A stretch of DNA of 64,000 nt from Paraspadella gotoi (taxonomy: Eukaryota; Chaetognatha): the NCBI GenBank assembly GCA_051294375.1, contig CM119266.1:7085431-7149430 (forward strand). The letters run 5' to 3'. The notes under the pieces were generated by a model. That model was not told where the DNA came from, ran no database searches, and worked only from the letters and a program-made list of their open reading frames with translations. Of this stretch, positions 21,201 to 31,155 are shown in pieces. Position numbers and translations under genes: made by a program. How positions within the stretch are numbered: the first letter of the stretch is position 1; each line of letters starts with the position of its first letter.

Positions 21201-23614
21201 AAATTAAATGCGGACAAAGATTTATTAAAATAAAATTGTGTGATTCATTCAAATTCTTAACCACTCAGATTCGCTGAAATCGATCTCCCTCAACCACAAA
21301 CCGGTGGCTCTACAACCCCGCGGCCTCATCAACAAATCCAACTGGTGCTATATCAACGCAACTTTGCAGGCGAGTCAGGAGTGATGAAAGTGACTTGCGA
21401 CAATTGGATAATCCGAGGATGAAATTATTATTATGTTCTTTTGTTTTCCAGGCGTTGCTAGCGTGTCCTCCGTTTCTGAATTTAATCAGATCCCTCGTTT
21501 CCGTTTCCGCTCTGGGCACGCCGAAGGAGTAAGTGTGTGGTGTCTTTGCAAATTACCATGAGATCTCATTTGCATATAGTAGTAATTTTTTTTTTACTTG
21601 TAATGTGTTTGTTCGCTTTGAATATGTGGCCTATTTATGGGTTTTGCCTATTTTATTTATATTGATTATTAGTCTACATGATTCATAGATAATTTACATT
21701 TTTATTAGAAAAGTTATGACTTTAATGATTGATGGTATATCTCCAAACTGGCTGACCTTTTCATCACTATTAAAATTAAAACTCTGAATGAATCACACAA
21801 TTTTTCCCTTGTTCCTCAAGATCGTCGCCGACTCCGATCTTGGACGCCCTCTGCAATTTCGTCTCCTCCTTCCAACAAGCGCGGTCCTACCCGGTCAGCA
21901 ATAAAAAGAACAAAGTGACGGAGTTCAACCCGGGCACGCCCTTCGAACCCGTCGCCATCTACAACATGCTCACCTTGATTAAGTCCAACCTCTCTGAGAA
22001 GGTGAGTTTTTGAGAAAGGCTGGATAAAGTCTGTCAACGAATCGTCGAGGCTGTGCGTAACGGGTTATATATAATCGGTCCCCCGCTTCGTTGGCAAAGC
22101 GTGACGGTGTGGGAGTATAAACGCGGCAGCAGGCGGTCACTGATAGTTCGAAGCCCTTTAAGTCAACTGATTAGGTGCTCTGCATCTCGGGCATCACAGG
22201 TGATCCCCGCGGTAATATTAGTCAAACAGTAATGAATAGAATTGTAAAAAAAGGAATCAGAAGGAAACGTTACGGAGATCAAGTTAGAAAATTTATTTAA
22301 AAAAGAACAACTTTATATAATTAATCGCTTAACGAAAAATATCGAATCGATTAAGGGTCGGCAAGAGGACGCGGAGGAATTTCTCGGCTGCGTTCTCAAC
22401 GGCGCTCACGAGGAGATGGAGTCTGCATTCGGCGCCCTCGATCCCGCGCCTTCCCACAACGGCGGCTTCAACAGCTTCAAGGCGCCGGAGGGAAAGTCCA
22501 AACTCGTCCCCAATGGCGACGCTTTCAAAACGCCGGAGGTGAGGAAGGGGAAAATATTTAATAGATAATAAAATCTATAATAACAGACGAACTTCGACAA
22601 TTTTTCTCCCATTCCCCTCCCAAAAGGTGGAAGAGGACGACGGCGGGTGGGAGGTGGTTCCCCCCAAGCGGTCGGGCGCCGGCGCCCTGGATCCCTCTCG
22701 TCAGGCTAAACTCTCCCCGACAGCCATTTCCGAGATTTTCGGCGGCCAACTCCGCATGGAGCTGAAAATCAGCGGGAAGGCCTCCAAGAAGCCCTCGGCC
22801 AACCTCCAGTCTTTCTTCACTCTTCCGCTCGACATTCAGGTTCGAGTATAGGAATAACAATTTTGTTTTATGAATTTATAATAAACAATAATTGTAATTA
22901 GCGGTTATTCTTTTTTCTTTGGAAAAACGAAACAGTCGGACAAAGTGACTTCAGTTCAAGAGGCGTTAGAGAGATTGTCGATGAAGGAGCACGTGGAAGG
23001 GTATACGGATTCCAAGACCAAGGTCAGTTGCATTAAATGATTCTTATTCTTCAAGCACTATTATATATTATATTATGTTATATTGTATTTAATCTTATCT
23101 ATCTATCTCATTCGCAGGCTGAAGTTGAGGCTTGGAAATTTACCCTTTTGGAGAAGTTACCTCCCGTGCTTATCCTCCACCTCAAATACTTCATTTACGA
23201 TGCCAAAGGCGGACTTCAAAAACTCGCCAAAAAAGTCGACTACCCCGTCGACCTCGAGATTAGCAGAGACATTCTCTCTCATTCCATTCGCACAAAGGTC
23301 CCAAATCGCTACAAACTTTTCGCAGGTAAGAATTTTATGAAATTTCCAAGTTGAACAAACCTAACCTTATGAATTTTCTAGTTTGACATTTTTGAATCTT
23401 AACATTTCCCCTTCCAGTCGTTTACCACCACGGGAAGTCGGCTTGCGGCGGCCACTACACCACGGACATTTACCACATCGGACTCAACGGTTGGATTCAC
23501 ATGGACGATCAACAAGTGATGAAAGTGCCTCTCGGACGCGACGAATCCTTCAAGCACGTCCCGCTCAGAGTGCCTTACCTGCTCTACTACAGAAGATGTG
23601 ATCTCCTACAATGA
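7053..23614 (+). CDS. USP10: Ubiquitin carboxyl-terminal hydrolase 10 (USP10), 19 coding exons
   Basis: Deubiquitinase of the C19 (USP) family; in known animals it acts in stress granules, on 40S ribosomal proteins and on p53. Exons: 7053-7097, 13670-13780, 13868-13922, 14047-14143, 14231-15068, 16445-16625, 16695-18071, 19154-19243, 19321-19396, 19487-20598, 20870-21178, 21269-21369, 21452-21528, 21821-22001, 22356-22538, 22627-22839, 22936-23022, 23118-23325, 23418-23614. All phases close, giving about 1845 aa. The catalytic domain spans about 1431-1845: Cys box [13 protein letters not shown] (Cys ~1457), [11 protein letters not shown], His box CGGHYTTD (His ~1793), then [11 protein letters not shown]. 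The head keeps [12 protein letters not shown] (~912), matching KKKKRPPGYY of human USP10, and [13 protein letters not shown] before the domain. The head is much longer than in human (798 aa total), nearer to the fly protein. The intron after 21369 has a GC donor. ATG7080 (better Kozak context) is an alternative start. The first two exons are the least certain. Confidence 0.88.
7918..8179. mobile_element. Foldback MITE-like element (262 bp)
   Basis: The left arm begins AGGTAGAAAATGAATTGTTT. The right arm ends with its near-perfect reverse complement (AATTTATTTTTTACCTT). Both arms carry TACAANGAGTTTTATT and GCGCAAAAA...AATTGATTT in mirrored positions, so almost the whole element folds into one hairpin. 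There is no coding capacity. A non-autonomous DNA transposon is the simplest reading. Confidence 0.75.
8247..8270 (+). repeat. Telomere-like (TTAGGG)-type tract
   Basis: The run GGGTTAGGGGTGGTTAGGGT is a short degenerate TTAGGG-type repeat inside USP10 intron 1. A complementary tract sits in a BRF1 intron. Confidence 0.5.
8891..9111 (+). repeat. Direct repeat R2, copy 1
   Basis: It is about 90% identical to 9297-9515, offset 406 bp. Each copy begins GAGACAGTAATTATTGTTAT and ends with a small hairpin GGTGGATTTTAATCCACC. The second copy has extra bases (GGCGGCCACCAGG). The GC-rich body contrasts with the AT-rich intron around it, suggesting an inserted and tandemly duplicated element. Confidence 0.75.
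9297..9515 (+). repeat. Direct repeat R2, copy 2
   Basis: Second copy of the element at 8891-9111, in the same orientation. It has the same 5' start GAGACAGTAATTATTGTTAT and the same terminal hairpin. The roughly 185 bp between the copies contains two related GTTG-rich, TGAGGCATRTYGCCTGA-like segments. Confidence 0.75.
9895..9970 (+). repeat. Direct repeat R3, copy 1
   Basis: About 75 bp, containing TTTAGCCTGCCTAACCTAAA and ACTTTGTCCCCC, recurs at 11411-11488 in the same orientation. The two copies flank about 1.4 kb of extremely AT-rich DNA. This could be an element with direct terminal repeats or two independent insertions. Confidence 0.7.
10500..11125. repeat. AT-only palindromic region with (AAT)n/(ATT)n arms
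   Basis: Almost no G or C for 600 bp. An (AAT)n run at about 10796-10870 is followed by the complementary (ATT)n at about 10905-10970, so the region can extrude as a cruciform. No coding sequence. Confidence 0.75.
11411..11488 (+). repeat. Direct repeat R3, copy 2
   Basis: Second copy of the 9895-9970 repeat, differing by a few substitutions and single-base indels, in the same orientation. Confidence 0.7.
12187..12471. mobile_element. MITE-like element with about 22-bp terminal inverted repeats
   Basis: The left end GAAGAGTTGCAGCTCAAACC and the right end GGGCTGCAACTCTTC are reverse complements with two or three mismatches. The 285-bp element has no open frame. A diverged relative may lie near 26120-26375, whose right end carries a similar terminus (reverse strand GAAGTGTTGTAGCATAAACG). 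Confidence 0.65.
12739..12978 (-). mobile_element. SINE family S1, copy 1
   Basis: On the minus strand it starts TGTGTGGCAAATCC, contains a Pol III B-box-like stretch (here weakened) and a core CCAGTGACATGGGGTGGTCA, and ends ATGTCCCCCCGTT. It is 85-90% identical to 13166-13409. In intron 1 of USP10. Confidence 0.7.
13166..13409 (-). mobile_element. SINE family S1, copy 2
   Basis: Read on the minus strand: 5' GTGTGTGGCG, an A-box-like TAGCTAGGTG, B box CGGGTTCAATCCC, a conserved middle (CGCCAGTGAC...GGTCAC) and the 3' end GGCATCACACATGTCCCCCC followed by GTTGCCATAA. The internal Pol III boxes and shared ends mark it as a tRNA-related SINE. In intron 1 of USP10. Confidence 0.75.
15118..15340 (+). 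mobile_element. tRNA-Gly(GCC)-derived SINE
   Basis: The head GTGGTAGAATACTCGCCTGC and the following arms match tRNA-Gly-GCC from the A box through the GCC anticodon, the TTCGATTCCC B box and the 3' acceptor strand CCGATGC. The 5' acceptor strand is lost (TTTTTTGGGAGA instead of its partner), so this is not a functional tRNA. About 150 bp of unrelated body follows (CACCCCACGCTCATCGAGAC and on), typical of a SINE. It lies in a USP10 intron. Confidence 0.8.
16111..16360 (-). mobile_element. SINE family S1, copy 3
   Basis: On the minus strand it begins TTGTGGCAGC, has the B box CCCGGGTTCAATCCC and the conserved middle GCCAGTTACAGGAAGCGGTC, and ends GGTATCACAGGCAATCCTCC then GTTGCAATAA. It sits about 85 bp upstream of a USP10 acceptor at 16444. 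Confidence 0.75.
18361..19054 (+). mobile_element. MITE family M1, copy 1
   Basis: It shares long near-identical blocks with 29174-29997 and 47235-47510, such as TATGAAGCTGAAAATTTATA, TACGTTTTATCAAAACAAAC, CT-rich tracts, GCAGCTGGCTCTGCAG and the right end GCGATTGCGACGAT. The left terminus is degraded. It occupies most of a USP10 intron. Confidence 0.75.
22088..22218 (+). mobile_element. SINE family S1, 3' fragment (copy 4)
   Basis: It matches the 3' half of S1: GTTGGCAAAGCG, GCGGTCACTGA, a GAAGCCC block and the end GGGCATCACAGG..CCCCGC. It is 5'-truncated and more diverged than the others. Lies in the USP10 intron between 22001 and 22356. Confidence 0.6.
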
Positions 23615-24005
23615 TTAGCCCCACCCATTTCCACTTTCTCGCCCTCCCGTCACACGTTTCCTCCCTCGCGTCCGCCTCTGGGTCCCTCGCCTCTCAACGA
23701 AGACGCGGCTCTTTCGTTTTCGCGAGTTGGGTGGAAGAAAAAAAAAATGCCGACATCTCAAAACGAGAGAAAAATCTATAAGTAAAAAGATGAAAACGAA
23801 ACGGAGAGCAAAGAGCGCCTTTCTCTTTAACTCTCCTAATTGCCTTTCCCCACCTATTTCTTAGAAATGCTCTCTCCTCCTCCCCCGCTTGTGGTCAATC
23901 CCGTCAATTTAGAGAATCATATCATTCTTTAATTGCACGACTTTCATTCACATCATCGGCGGAGGAGGAGGAGGGAGGAGAGAAATACATTTGTTTTTCT
24001 CCCCC
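23615..24005 (+). other. USP10 3' UTR / convergent gene end
   Basis: There is no open gene here. The stretch is pyrimidine-rich just after the USP10 stop and holds no strong poly(A) signal on the plus strand before about 24199 (GAAAATAAAAAC). USP10 and the minus-strand gene ending at 24006 therefore probably have overlapping 3' ends. Confidence 0.4.
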
Positions 24006-24382
24006 TCATTTATTTTTTGGTTCTCTTGTAAATACCGCGCGAGAATCGGCGTCGTCCGGAAACGCCTCTTGATCCGGCGTCGTCCGCCCGACGTCAGAAT
24101 CCGGCGCGGCTTCATTCAAATCGCTTCTCAAAATTAAAAAAAAAAAAACTGATCGAACGAGCGTTGGGTTTTAAAAACAAAACGAAAAACTCGACCCGAA
24201 AATAAAAACAAAACAAAAAAACACACTCACACCTCGTCATCCTCATCATCTTCCTCCTCATCCTTTTCCGGGAGATGCCACGACGGTCGTCCCCCCCACC
24301 TCTCCTGGGATAACAACAACCACATCCACAGAGACCCTTCCTTCGCAGCTTTAGGATCCAGCACTTTCTCTATTTTTTTTAT
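24006..24382 (-). CDS. 3' end of an unidentified minus-strand gene (last two exons)
   Basis: Two exon-like segments read on the minus strand: 24382-24231 (acceptor TTTTTTGCATAG, donor GT|GTGAGT) and 24123-24006 (acceptor ending GAGAAG, stop TGA). The joined frame gives an 89-90 residue C-terminus: Lys-rich IKKIEKVLDPKAAKEGS, a Trp-rich hydrophobic stretch LWMWLLLSQERWGGRPSWHL, then an acidic run EKDEEEDDEDDEV and a disordered Asp/Pro-rich tail. GC content and phase agreement resemble the true exons around it. I do not recognise the protein. Upstream exons should lie at higher coordinates, but none is convincing between 24400 and 25890. The gene could also be a distal alternative 3' end of the dispanin-like gene. 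The first exon's start phase is assumed. Confidence 0.5.
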
Positions 24383-25895
24383 CTATGCAAAAAAGACGAT
24401 ATTACGAACGATGACCGATGAATTTTTTCCTCGCGGTTGTTTTTACCCGCGTATTCTTTTTCTCATTCGGCATTTAACGTAGACATATTTTTTTCCCGTG
24501 AAATTCAGTATAGCGAGCGAATTTAATCTTTTTAACGCGAAACAATTGCGTAAAATCGTAGTAGTACACTGTGTGACGTCTTTTTTTTTTTTTTAAACAG
24601 AGGTAGAAGGTTCGTTCCGTTTACAGATTGGAGCTTCTTATATATTTTACTAGTCAGAAAGGTAATTTTCTTTTTCCCTCCCCCTTTGTTTTTTTTCCTC
24701 TTTAGTTTAGTTGTTGATTTAATATTAGTTGGCTCCAGCCGGGAAAAAAATTATTAATAGACAAAGAATTCAAGTTTTTCTCATTCGTTGATTTTAGGGT
24801 AAAAAATAAGCATGAAATCGCGAGTTGATCACTCTCCAGTTTTAGTCAGCAGTTATTATGTACATAACGTTTATTATTACTCACGAAATTCGGATTTGTC
24901 TTTCGGCGTGATCAACTTCTACCTTTTTCTCGGTTTTTTTTAAATTATTGTTGCTGGATACCTACCAGATTAATTAATTTTGATATTTTGTCTGAGATGG
25001 TCTTTTTTTGCCTTTTCGCTATGTTTTCAATGACCAAGTTGGAAAAGTCAAATGTTTTTGGGCGAAACCACCTCGAATCACAGTTTTCGTGCCTGATTTG
25101 ATTCGCAATCTATTAACTTGTCATTGACATTAAGGTGCATCAGCGAACGCGATGGTTCAGTTTGATTCCGGACAATCGGTTAGAAGCAACTTTGTGTACG
25201 GATCGTACGGCTATTAATTTCAATCATGTTAATTACAGTTTCCAATCCTTTCTGACAAACGCCTTTTAATAATACAGATTTAATCCATTTAAAGCATTAT
25301 TAACTTCACTAAAGCCGAAGAAGAAAAAAAAGGTGCTATGGGTGAACTTGGATTAGCTACCGATGCTTACAGTTTGTGACGCAATGACAAGCTTTTTACG
25401 ATTGTAGTCTTAGTTCAAATAAAACAATCATAATGTAAAAAAAAGATTTTTATTTAAAATTTTAAAAGTAGCTTGAGACTTGATCCTACATTTTAACATA
25501 AAGTTAAGACATCATAATTACAGAGTAGTGTGAATAATAAAGCGTTTGCGTGCGATTGCTGGCATGCTAGGCTCTTTTCCCCCTTTCTATTTGATCCCAA
25601 AAGCGAATATGCTTTTTATTCGAATACTTGGTTATTGTCTGGTTTATATTACTAAAAATCGTTTAAATTCATTTTGTGCGCTTTAGACGACCTTTTGATT
25701 CGCACTCAAGCCCCAAAAACTAGTTAGGTAATACAATACTCAACCAAATTATATGTGTATATACTATATAATTATATATATATATACGAGTGCTGTGGAA
25801 GCAATATGTCAAGTGGAATATATAGAACTTCAAAAAAAAAAAAAAACCCTTAAAAAATGTCGCAAGATTCTGGGACGACGACGACCCCGAGGGCA
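24383..25895. other. Non-coding region with no gene seen
   Basis: AT-rich sequence, probably introns or 3' untranslated sequence of the two flanking minus-strand genes. A short exon-like minus-strand segment near 24880-24925 (VEVDHAERQIRI, followed by GTGAGT) is too small to call. An (AT)n tract lies near 25750-25790. Confidence 0.35.
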
Positions 25896-27265
25896 TCAGT
25901 TGCTCCAATTTTGCGGCGTCATCCCCAGAATCAACGCCGCGATGATCCCGACGAAGAGAGAGAAGATGAAACCCCAAATGATAAAAAGCAACGCGCACCT
26001 GTAAACAGTTCGCACAGAATTAAGTGCACGCGAGAAACAAAAATCCCTTGTACAATTGAAGGGGGGGGAAGCTCGAGGGAAAGGACGAGAAAAAAATTAG
26101 ATTCTTCACTCGTGCCGTCCCTCAAGGCGGCAATAACTTTTTAACGAAGAAAGATAGTCATGAGAATCCATTTCACTTAAGGCCTGAAATCACCCGATTA
26201 AAGATTGTATGTTTTTCGTTTTTAAGATATCGGAGGATTTATGACCTAAAAGTAATTGTTTTTCACAAAAAAATTTGAATTGAAAAAATATGATAGAATT
26301 GGAGTCCTTGATCAAAAATAAATCGTGCAAATTTGAGGAAATTCCGCTTCTCCGTTTATGCTACAACACTTCTTTGAATGTGCTGACAGAACAAATCCCA
26401 TTGACCGAGAAAATGAATACTTTGACCGAAGTAATGACCTCAGAAGGTATGAATACCGAATAATCTCACTGACCAAATGAATGGCCTCGCTTACCTTCCC
26501 CGGATGAGTTGGTCGTGAGCGTCATCGCGTTTTCTCGCCTGACGCGCTGTGCAAGAGTAGTAGATGGCAAAGAGGCCGAAGAGGGGGTTGAAGAGGAAGC
26601 AGCAAAGCGAGAACCACTGTGGGCGGCGGAAGAGAACAACAAAAAGAGTAAGGCTCGAACTGAAATCTCGATATTTTTTCTGGGATGATCTCGTGGGGGA
26701 GATCGATAAGCTTGCTTATTATTGAATATTGAAATGTAGGTAAAATAAAAAAGACAAAGATAAATATGAACTCGGCAACAACAAGAAAAAAAGTAAGAAA
26801 ACACGATAAACAAGGAAAAGGTATAAGTGGTTGTGACCCGCGGTCATGTGGTCCAAATGGTGAGCCTAATTATCGCTATGTTATTAATAATTGCCGCCCT
26901 CGCTCACCATGTAAGTCCTCGGATGTTTGATCGGCTCCGGGGCGCATGGGTTGGCACAGGCGATTACGCAGCATTCGGCCAGACCCCCGGGGCAGCAGGG
27001 TTCGCAGCCGCAGCATCGGCCGCAACAACCGTCTGGCTCCGTCTTTGGCTGCTCCGTCGTCACCAACGCCCCCTAGTTAGGAAGGTGTCGCAGGAGGGGT
27101 AATTTATGGGATTGGTACGAACGGAGTGCGGGCTTGTTTTGTTCTCATTTCAGTTAGTTTTTTTGTTTGTCAGTTTTTCTAGTGGGGAAACGTTTTCACT
27201 GGAATAAGAGGTAAGTTTACTCGGGTCATCGTGGGTGGACTCACCGTGCTCCCTCGATCTCCCAT
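25896..27265 (-). CDS. Small CD225/dispanin-like two-helix membrane protein (136 aa)
   Basis: Minus-strand exons 27265-27245, 27072-26908, 26616-26495 and 25998-25896 join in phase (ATG to TGA). The N-terminal part (to about residue 60) is Cys/Pro-rich (DGCCGRCCGCEPCCPGG). Helix 1 is SLCCFLFNPLFGLFAIYYS and is followed by a basic loop TARQARKRDDA. Helix 2 is CALLFIIWGFIFSLFVGIIA and the protein ends PQNWSN. A Cys-flanked first helix, a basic loop and a second helix are the plan of the CD225 family (IFITM, PRRT, SynDIG), whose members sit in plasma or endosomal membranes. The first coding exon is only seven codons, and an acceptor-like GCAG just upstream suggests a 5' UTR intron. Family assignment rests on topology and loop character, not on a search. 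Confidence 0.6.
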
Positions 27266-28483
27266 GGCTGCGACGAATTATTGATTATCCTCCGAGATTC
27301 GAATTCCTGCAAATTGACAGAAGAATATTTGAAGTGGAGACGATGGACTGAGGCAACGTTTTCGTCTTTTGAATTTAAAACGCTCGATTCTTGTCAGTTG
27401 CGTTCCCACGCTTGATCAATGATCATGGTTATTAATCATAATCAACTTTGGACTAAGTGACTTTTACTTATCCTTGGCGTCACATTGGCTCAATCTATAT
27501 AGTGTCAAATGTAACTACTTTATAAAGCTTACTTCAAAAACTGAAATGTGGCCAAGGAGATGAAAAATTCAGTATCTGCGAGTCGCCTTACCTCTGGTCA
27601 AAATCGAAAACAAAGAATTGAAACGAAGACGACGCTTTAATGGCGGCGGCGGAATAACGTCGAATATTCTCCCTCTTTACTGAGTCACTCTCCCAATTGA
27701 AAAAGTAAAAAAGGTCGAACCTCAACCAAAAAAAAAAAGCCAGTTTCAACTCTTATCTTCTTCCTCAACACAAACTCGATCCTTCTGCCCGAATTCATCC
27801 TCTTTCTTTCCTCTTCCTCAACTACTTTTCTTCCTCATTCTCTTCCTCCTCATCCCCGGGAGCGCCTGGGGCTCAGATCGACGACCTCCTCCTCCTCCGC
27901 ACGAAGACGGCGAAGGAGACTTTCGTCACAACAACAACCACAACTATATATAATTGGGAAACGGGTCATCGGGTCACGATTTGGAAGATGTGAGGCTGTG
28001 ACTTTAAATTGAGGGGGGATAAGAGAAAGATCGAGAAGTTGTGATTTTCTTAGAGTGGAGAGACGATTGACGAGTTGTGTGGGGGCGATCGGGATGACAT
28101 TTGACATGATTCGATACCTTAGAATCGATCGTCACTTAAGCTAAGGTTTCAATCTTTTGTCACTTCGTCATGCATATTTGTAACTAAGTCAACTGAACGA
28201 ATAATAGTAATTAAATTATAATTATTATTCCAAATAGTCTTGCTTAATATTAGATATTTTGTTTATGTATATTAAATAGATGTACATTATCTGTTTCAGT
28301 TTTTACTTCACATATTCTATTCAAAAAGAGCATTCCCGTTCCGTGTATGTCCTACAGAGCGACCTCTTCACTTCAAGCCTTAAAAACTCAAAACGTTATT
28401 CTTTTGTTCGAGGAACGAGTTTCGACGGCGATTGACGTCCCACGCGCTCGCCTTACCTCTCTTCTTTCGCCGCCGCCGCCGCC

Positions 28484-29685
28484 ATGTTCTTCCTCCTCCG
28501 GTTGGCGAGGCTCCTCTTCAAACTCTTCTTCTTCCTTCTTGCCGCCTTCCTCGCCTTTCCCGGCGGTGACTTCCGGTCTGATCGCCCACAGCCGGCGCGA
28601 CCCGACTCCGTTCCCTTCGTTGGCCGCCTCGCCCCCAACGACAGGCTGGATCGGGCCGAGTCGCTCTTCGAGGGTCTCCTCTCCGGTCCGGAGTCATACG
28701 CCGCCCGCGATGGCCGCCTCTTCACCGGCGTCCAAGGTGGCCACGTGATCAGCTTCGACCCGGCTCGACCGGAAGATGGGATCGAACGGGTGACCCGCGT
28801 GGGTCGAGACTGCGAGGGTCAACACGAGGAGCACATCTGCGGTCGGGTGTTGGGGTTAGAATTCGATCCGGCCGGCGACTTGCTCGTCGCCGACGCCTAC
28901 TATGGACTGTACAAGAGGAAGATGGCGACGGGCGAGTTGACGCCGTTGGTGCCGTCGACGAGGATCATCGATGGAAAGCCCAACCTCATCACCAATTCCC
29001 TCGCTGTCGCCAAAGACGGGACCATTTACTTCACCAGCTCCAGCACTTGGGTCGCTCTCAACAGCAGCATGCTGGAGGCGATGTCTTTGCGGCCGAGTGG
29101 AAGGTGAGGGGCCGGGTAATGGAAAATTCAAAAAAGCTAGTGAAAAAGTTTCTATTTTATATTAGAATTTTTTATCGTCGCAATCGCTATGCGTTTGCGA
29201 CGATATTGTATCGCTTTTGCCCATAAGTGGCGTCGTCGTCGTTGGCGTCGTCATCGTCGTTGTCGTCGGCGTTCCAAATTATAGATCGCCTTTTTTATGA
29301 TTAAATTTGGGTGTATGAAGCTGAAAATTTATATACATCTTCTCATCATCGATGTGCTTAAAATTGAGTCTGGACAGTTATTAAATATGTTTTGTTTACG
29401 TTTTATCAAAACAAACAAATTTTCTCTTTTATTTTCATATTTCTTTCTCTCTCTCTTTTCTCTATTAATTACATGTCTCTCTCCCTCTCTCTTTTCCCTC
29501 GTCACTGATTCATAATCATAGGGGAAAAAAACGAGCTTGCAGCTGGCTCTGCAGAGGCATATTCTTTTTCTCTCTTTTTTCCTGCTGCTTCTGCTGCTGC
29601 TTTTGAGTCTGCAGCTGGCTCTGCAGTGGCTCTTTCTTTTTCTCTCTTTTCTCCTGCTGTTTCTGCTGCTGCCTTTTGATTTTTT

Positions 29686-29747
<62 letters not shown>

Positions 29748-30713
29748 GTTTTTATTAAAAAAAAAAATTGAATTAGGATTGAACTCGTAAAATTAGGCAT
29801 TGCCTTCTTGCATGTTATCATTTTGCTATTTTTCAGAAACTGTAACTTTAATTTTCTTCCGTACTTTATTATTTTTTTTTATTGACAATCGCAAAATATA
29901 ATTTTTTTTTATAATTTAATTTTCTTTTCTCAAATTTTCTTTTTTTAGTATCAAAATTTGTCGTAAATCCAGATTTTTCTTATGCTATTGCGACGATCCT
30001 TATGCTTTTAAGATTTTTTTAAATAAGTATAAATCTGTGCCACAAAAAATACAAATGCCCTCCAGTTAAATATTTCAACTCCTTTCCCCTATTCTCCCTC
30101 CAGACTCATGCGCTACGACCCCTCGACAGATTCCGTCACGGTCCTCGTCGACAACGTTCCCTTCGCCAACGGCGTCGCGCTCTCTCCCGACGAGTCTTTC
30201 CTCGTCTTCGCCGCTTGCGGTGACCTCAAAGTCTACAAGTATTCCCTCGCTGGGGCCGCCGCCGGCCGCCTCAAGACCTTCTTCGACCCGCCCGGCATTC
30301 CCGACAACGTCGTCGCCTCCAAAGACGGTTTCTACGTCGGACTCGTCTCCGTCGATTTGCCCGACAAGCGCTACGGTCCTCTCCAGATGCTGCGAAAGTA
30401 TCTTTGGCTCAGAAAGGCGATGGGAAATTTGGCCGGAAATGTGATACGAGCCGCTCGGGTGCTGCACTCGGTGGCGCCGTGGTCGGGCTGGAAGAAGATG
30501 GAATTCTGGGCGGCTAATACGGAGTCGGGCATCGCCATGGCCCAACGTTACGGCCTCGTGGTCAAGTTGGACTTGAACGGAGAAGTCGTCGATTCGTTTC
30601 ATGCGCCGAAGGGGAAGTTGGCCTTTATATGCGAGGGATTCCCTCACGACGGGTGGCTCTACTTGGGAAGTCCTTATCCTACATTGAATCACATCGCCAG
30701 GGTCAGGCTGTGA
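28484..30713 (+). CDS. APMAP: APMAP-like strictosidine-synthase-fold protein 1 (409 aa)
   Basis: Two exons, 28484-29103 and 30104-30713, phase 2. The start ATG follows a GCC-rich leader (good Kozak context). The N-terminus is a short cytoplasmic stretch plus a signal-anchor helix (LFKLFFFLLAAFLAF), as in adipocyte plasma-membrane-associated protein, a type II membrane protein. The beta-propeller body shows the family blocks GPESYAARDGRLFTGVQGG, GRVLGLEFDPAGDLLVADAY, PNLITNSLAVAKDGTIYFT, FANGVALSPDESFLVF and a C-terminal LYLGSP. Human APMAP has arylesterase activity; the exact substrate here cannot be read from sequence. The 1-kb intron is almost filled by a MITE. A second paralogue lies at 34497-35750 in the same orientation. 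Confidence 0.88.
29174..29997 (+). mobile_element. MITE family M1, full-length copy (824 bp)
   Basis: Terminal inverted repeats: left ATCGTCGCAATCGCTAT, right ATGCTATTGCGACGAT. Internal GTCGTC-rich block, GA/CT microsatellite, and two copies of GCAGCTGGCTCTGCAG. No open frame. Inserted in the single APMAP intron; partial relatives lie in USP10 and Acinus introns. Target-site duplication is not clear because the flanks are T-rich. Confidence 0.8.
29690..29745. repeat. (CT)n microsatellite inside MITE M1
   Basis: About 25 uninterrupted CT units. The same position in the copy at 18361-19054 holds about ten units (18762-18783), so the tract is part of the element and expands independently. A separate (CT)n run lies just outside the USP10 copy, near 18230-18274. 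Confidence 0.85.
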
Positions 30714-31155
30714 GAATCGCGAAATTTTTTTCTAGTGGATATGCTTTTGAGACTGGAGCGGTTTTACGTTAGGGATTGTGGGATTGGCATCGCTGAACCT
30801 TTTTATCGTCCTGCACTGCCACTTCGGAATTTTATTCGATTAATGAATTTTAATCATGAGATAAATTAGCTTTTCACACCAAGTTATAAACCTCCCTCAA
30901 TTATTTTTTGCTCATTAACGAAGTTTGTGATATTCCTCTTTGTAAAAGGGTGCTTGACGCAAATAATGTGATCAGTATTTCGTTGGTGATAATTTTATCT
31001 GAGCGCACTAGTTAAATTCTCCCGCGTTTTGAAATTTATTATTCGGGATTATTGTACTTGAATTTTCGCCATAAAGTTAATCATCTTTTTCTAAAAGCCA
31101 TCGTTGCCGTTTTTGTTATCGTTGTTCTCATGACTTGGATTTATTCCTCGTAGAA
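30714..31155. other. Intergenic region
   Basis: AT-rich, with no exon-like segment. A pyrimidine-poor but usable acceptor (TTCCTCGTAG) at its right end precedes the start codon of the next gene, implying an untranslated 5' exon somewhere in this interval. Confidence 0.35.

Noticed and set aside
26827-27102. Plus-strand 91-codon frame with hydrophobic start
   Set aside because: It overlaps an exon and splice sites of the minus-strand dispanin-like gene, which is better supported by phase and topology.
27850-28107. 85-codon minus-strand frame upstream of APMAP1
   Set aside because: Starts with ATG and ends in a charged tail, but has no recognisable domain or splice context, and part is CT/GA-rich low complexity.
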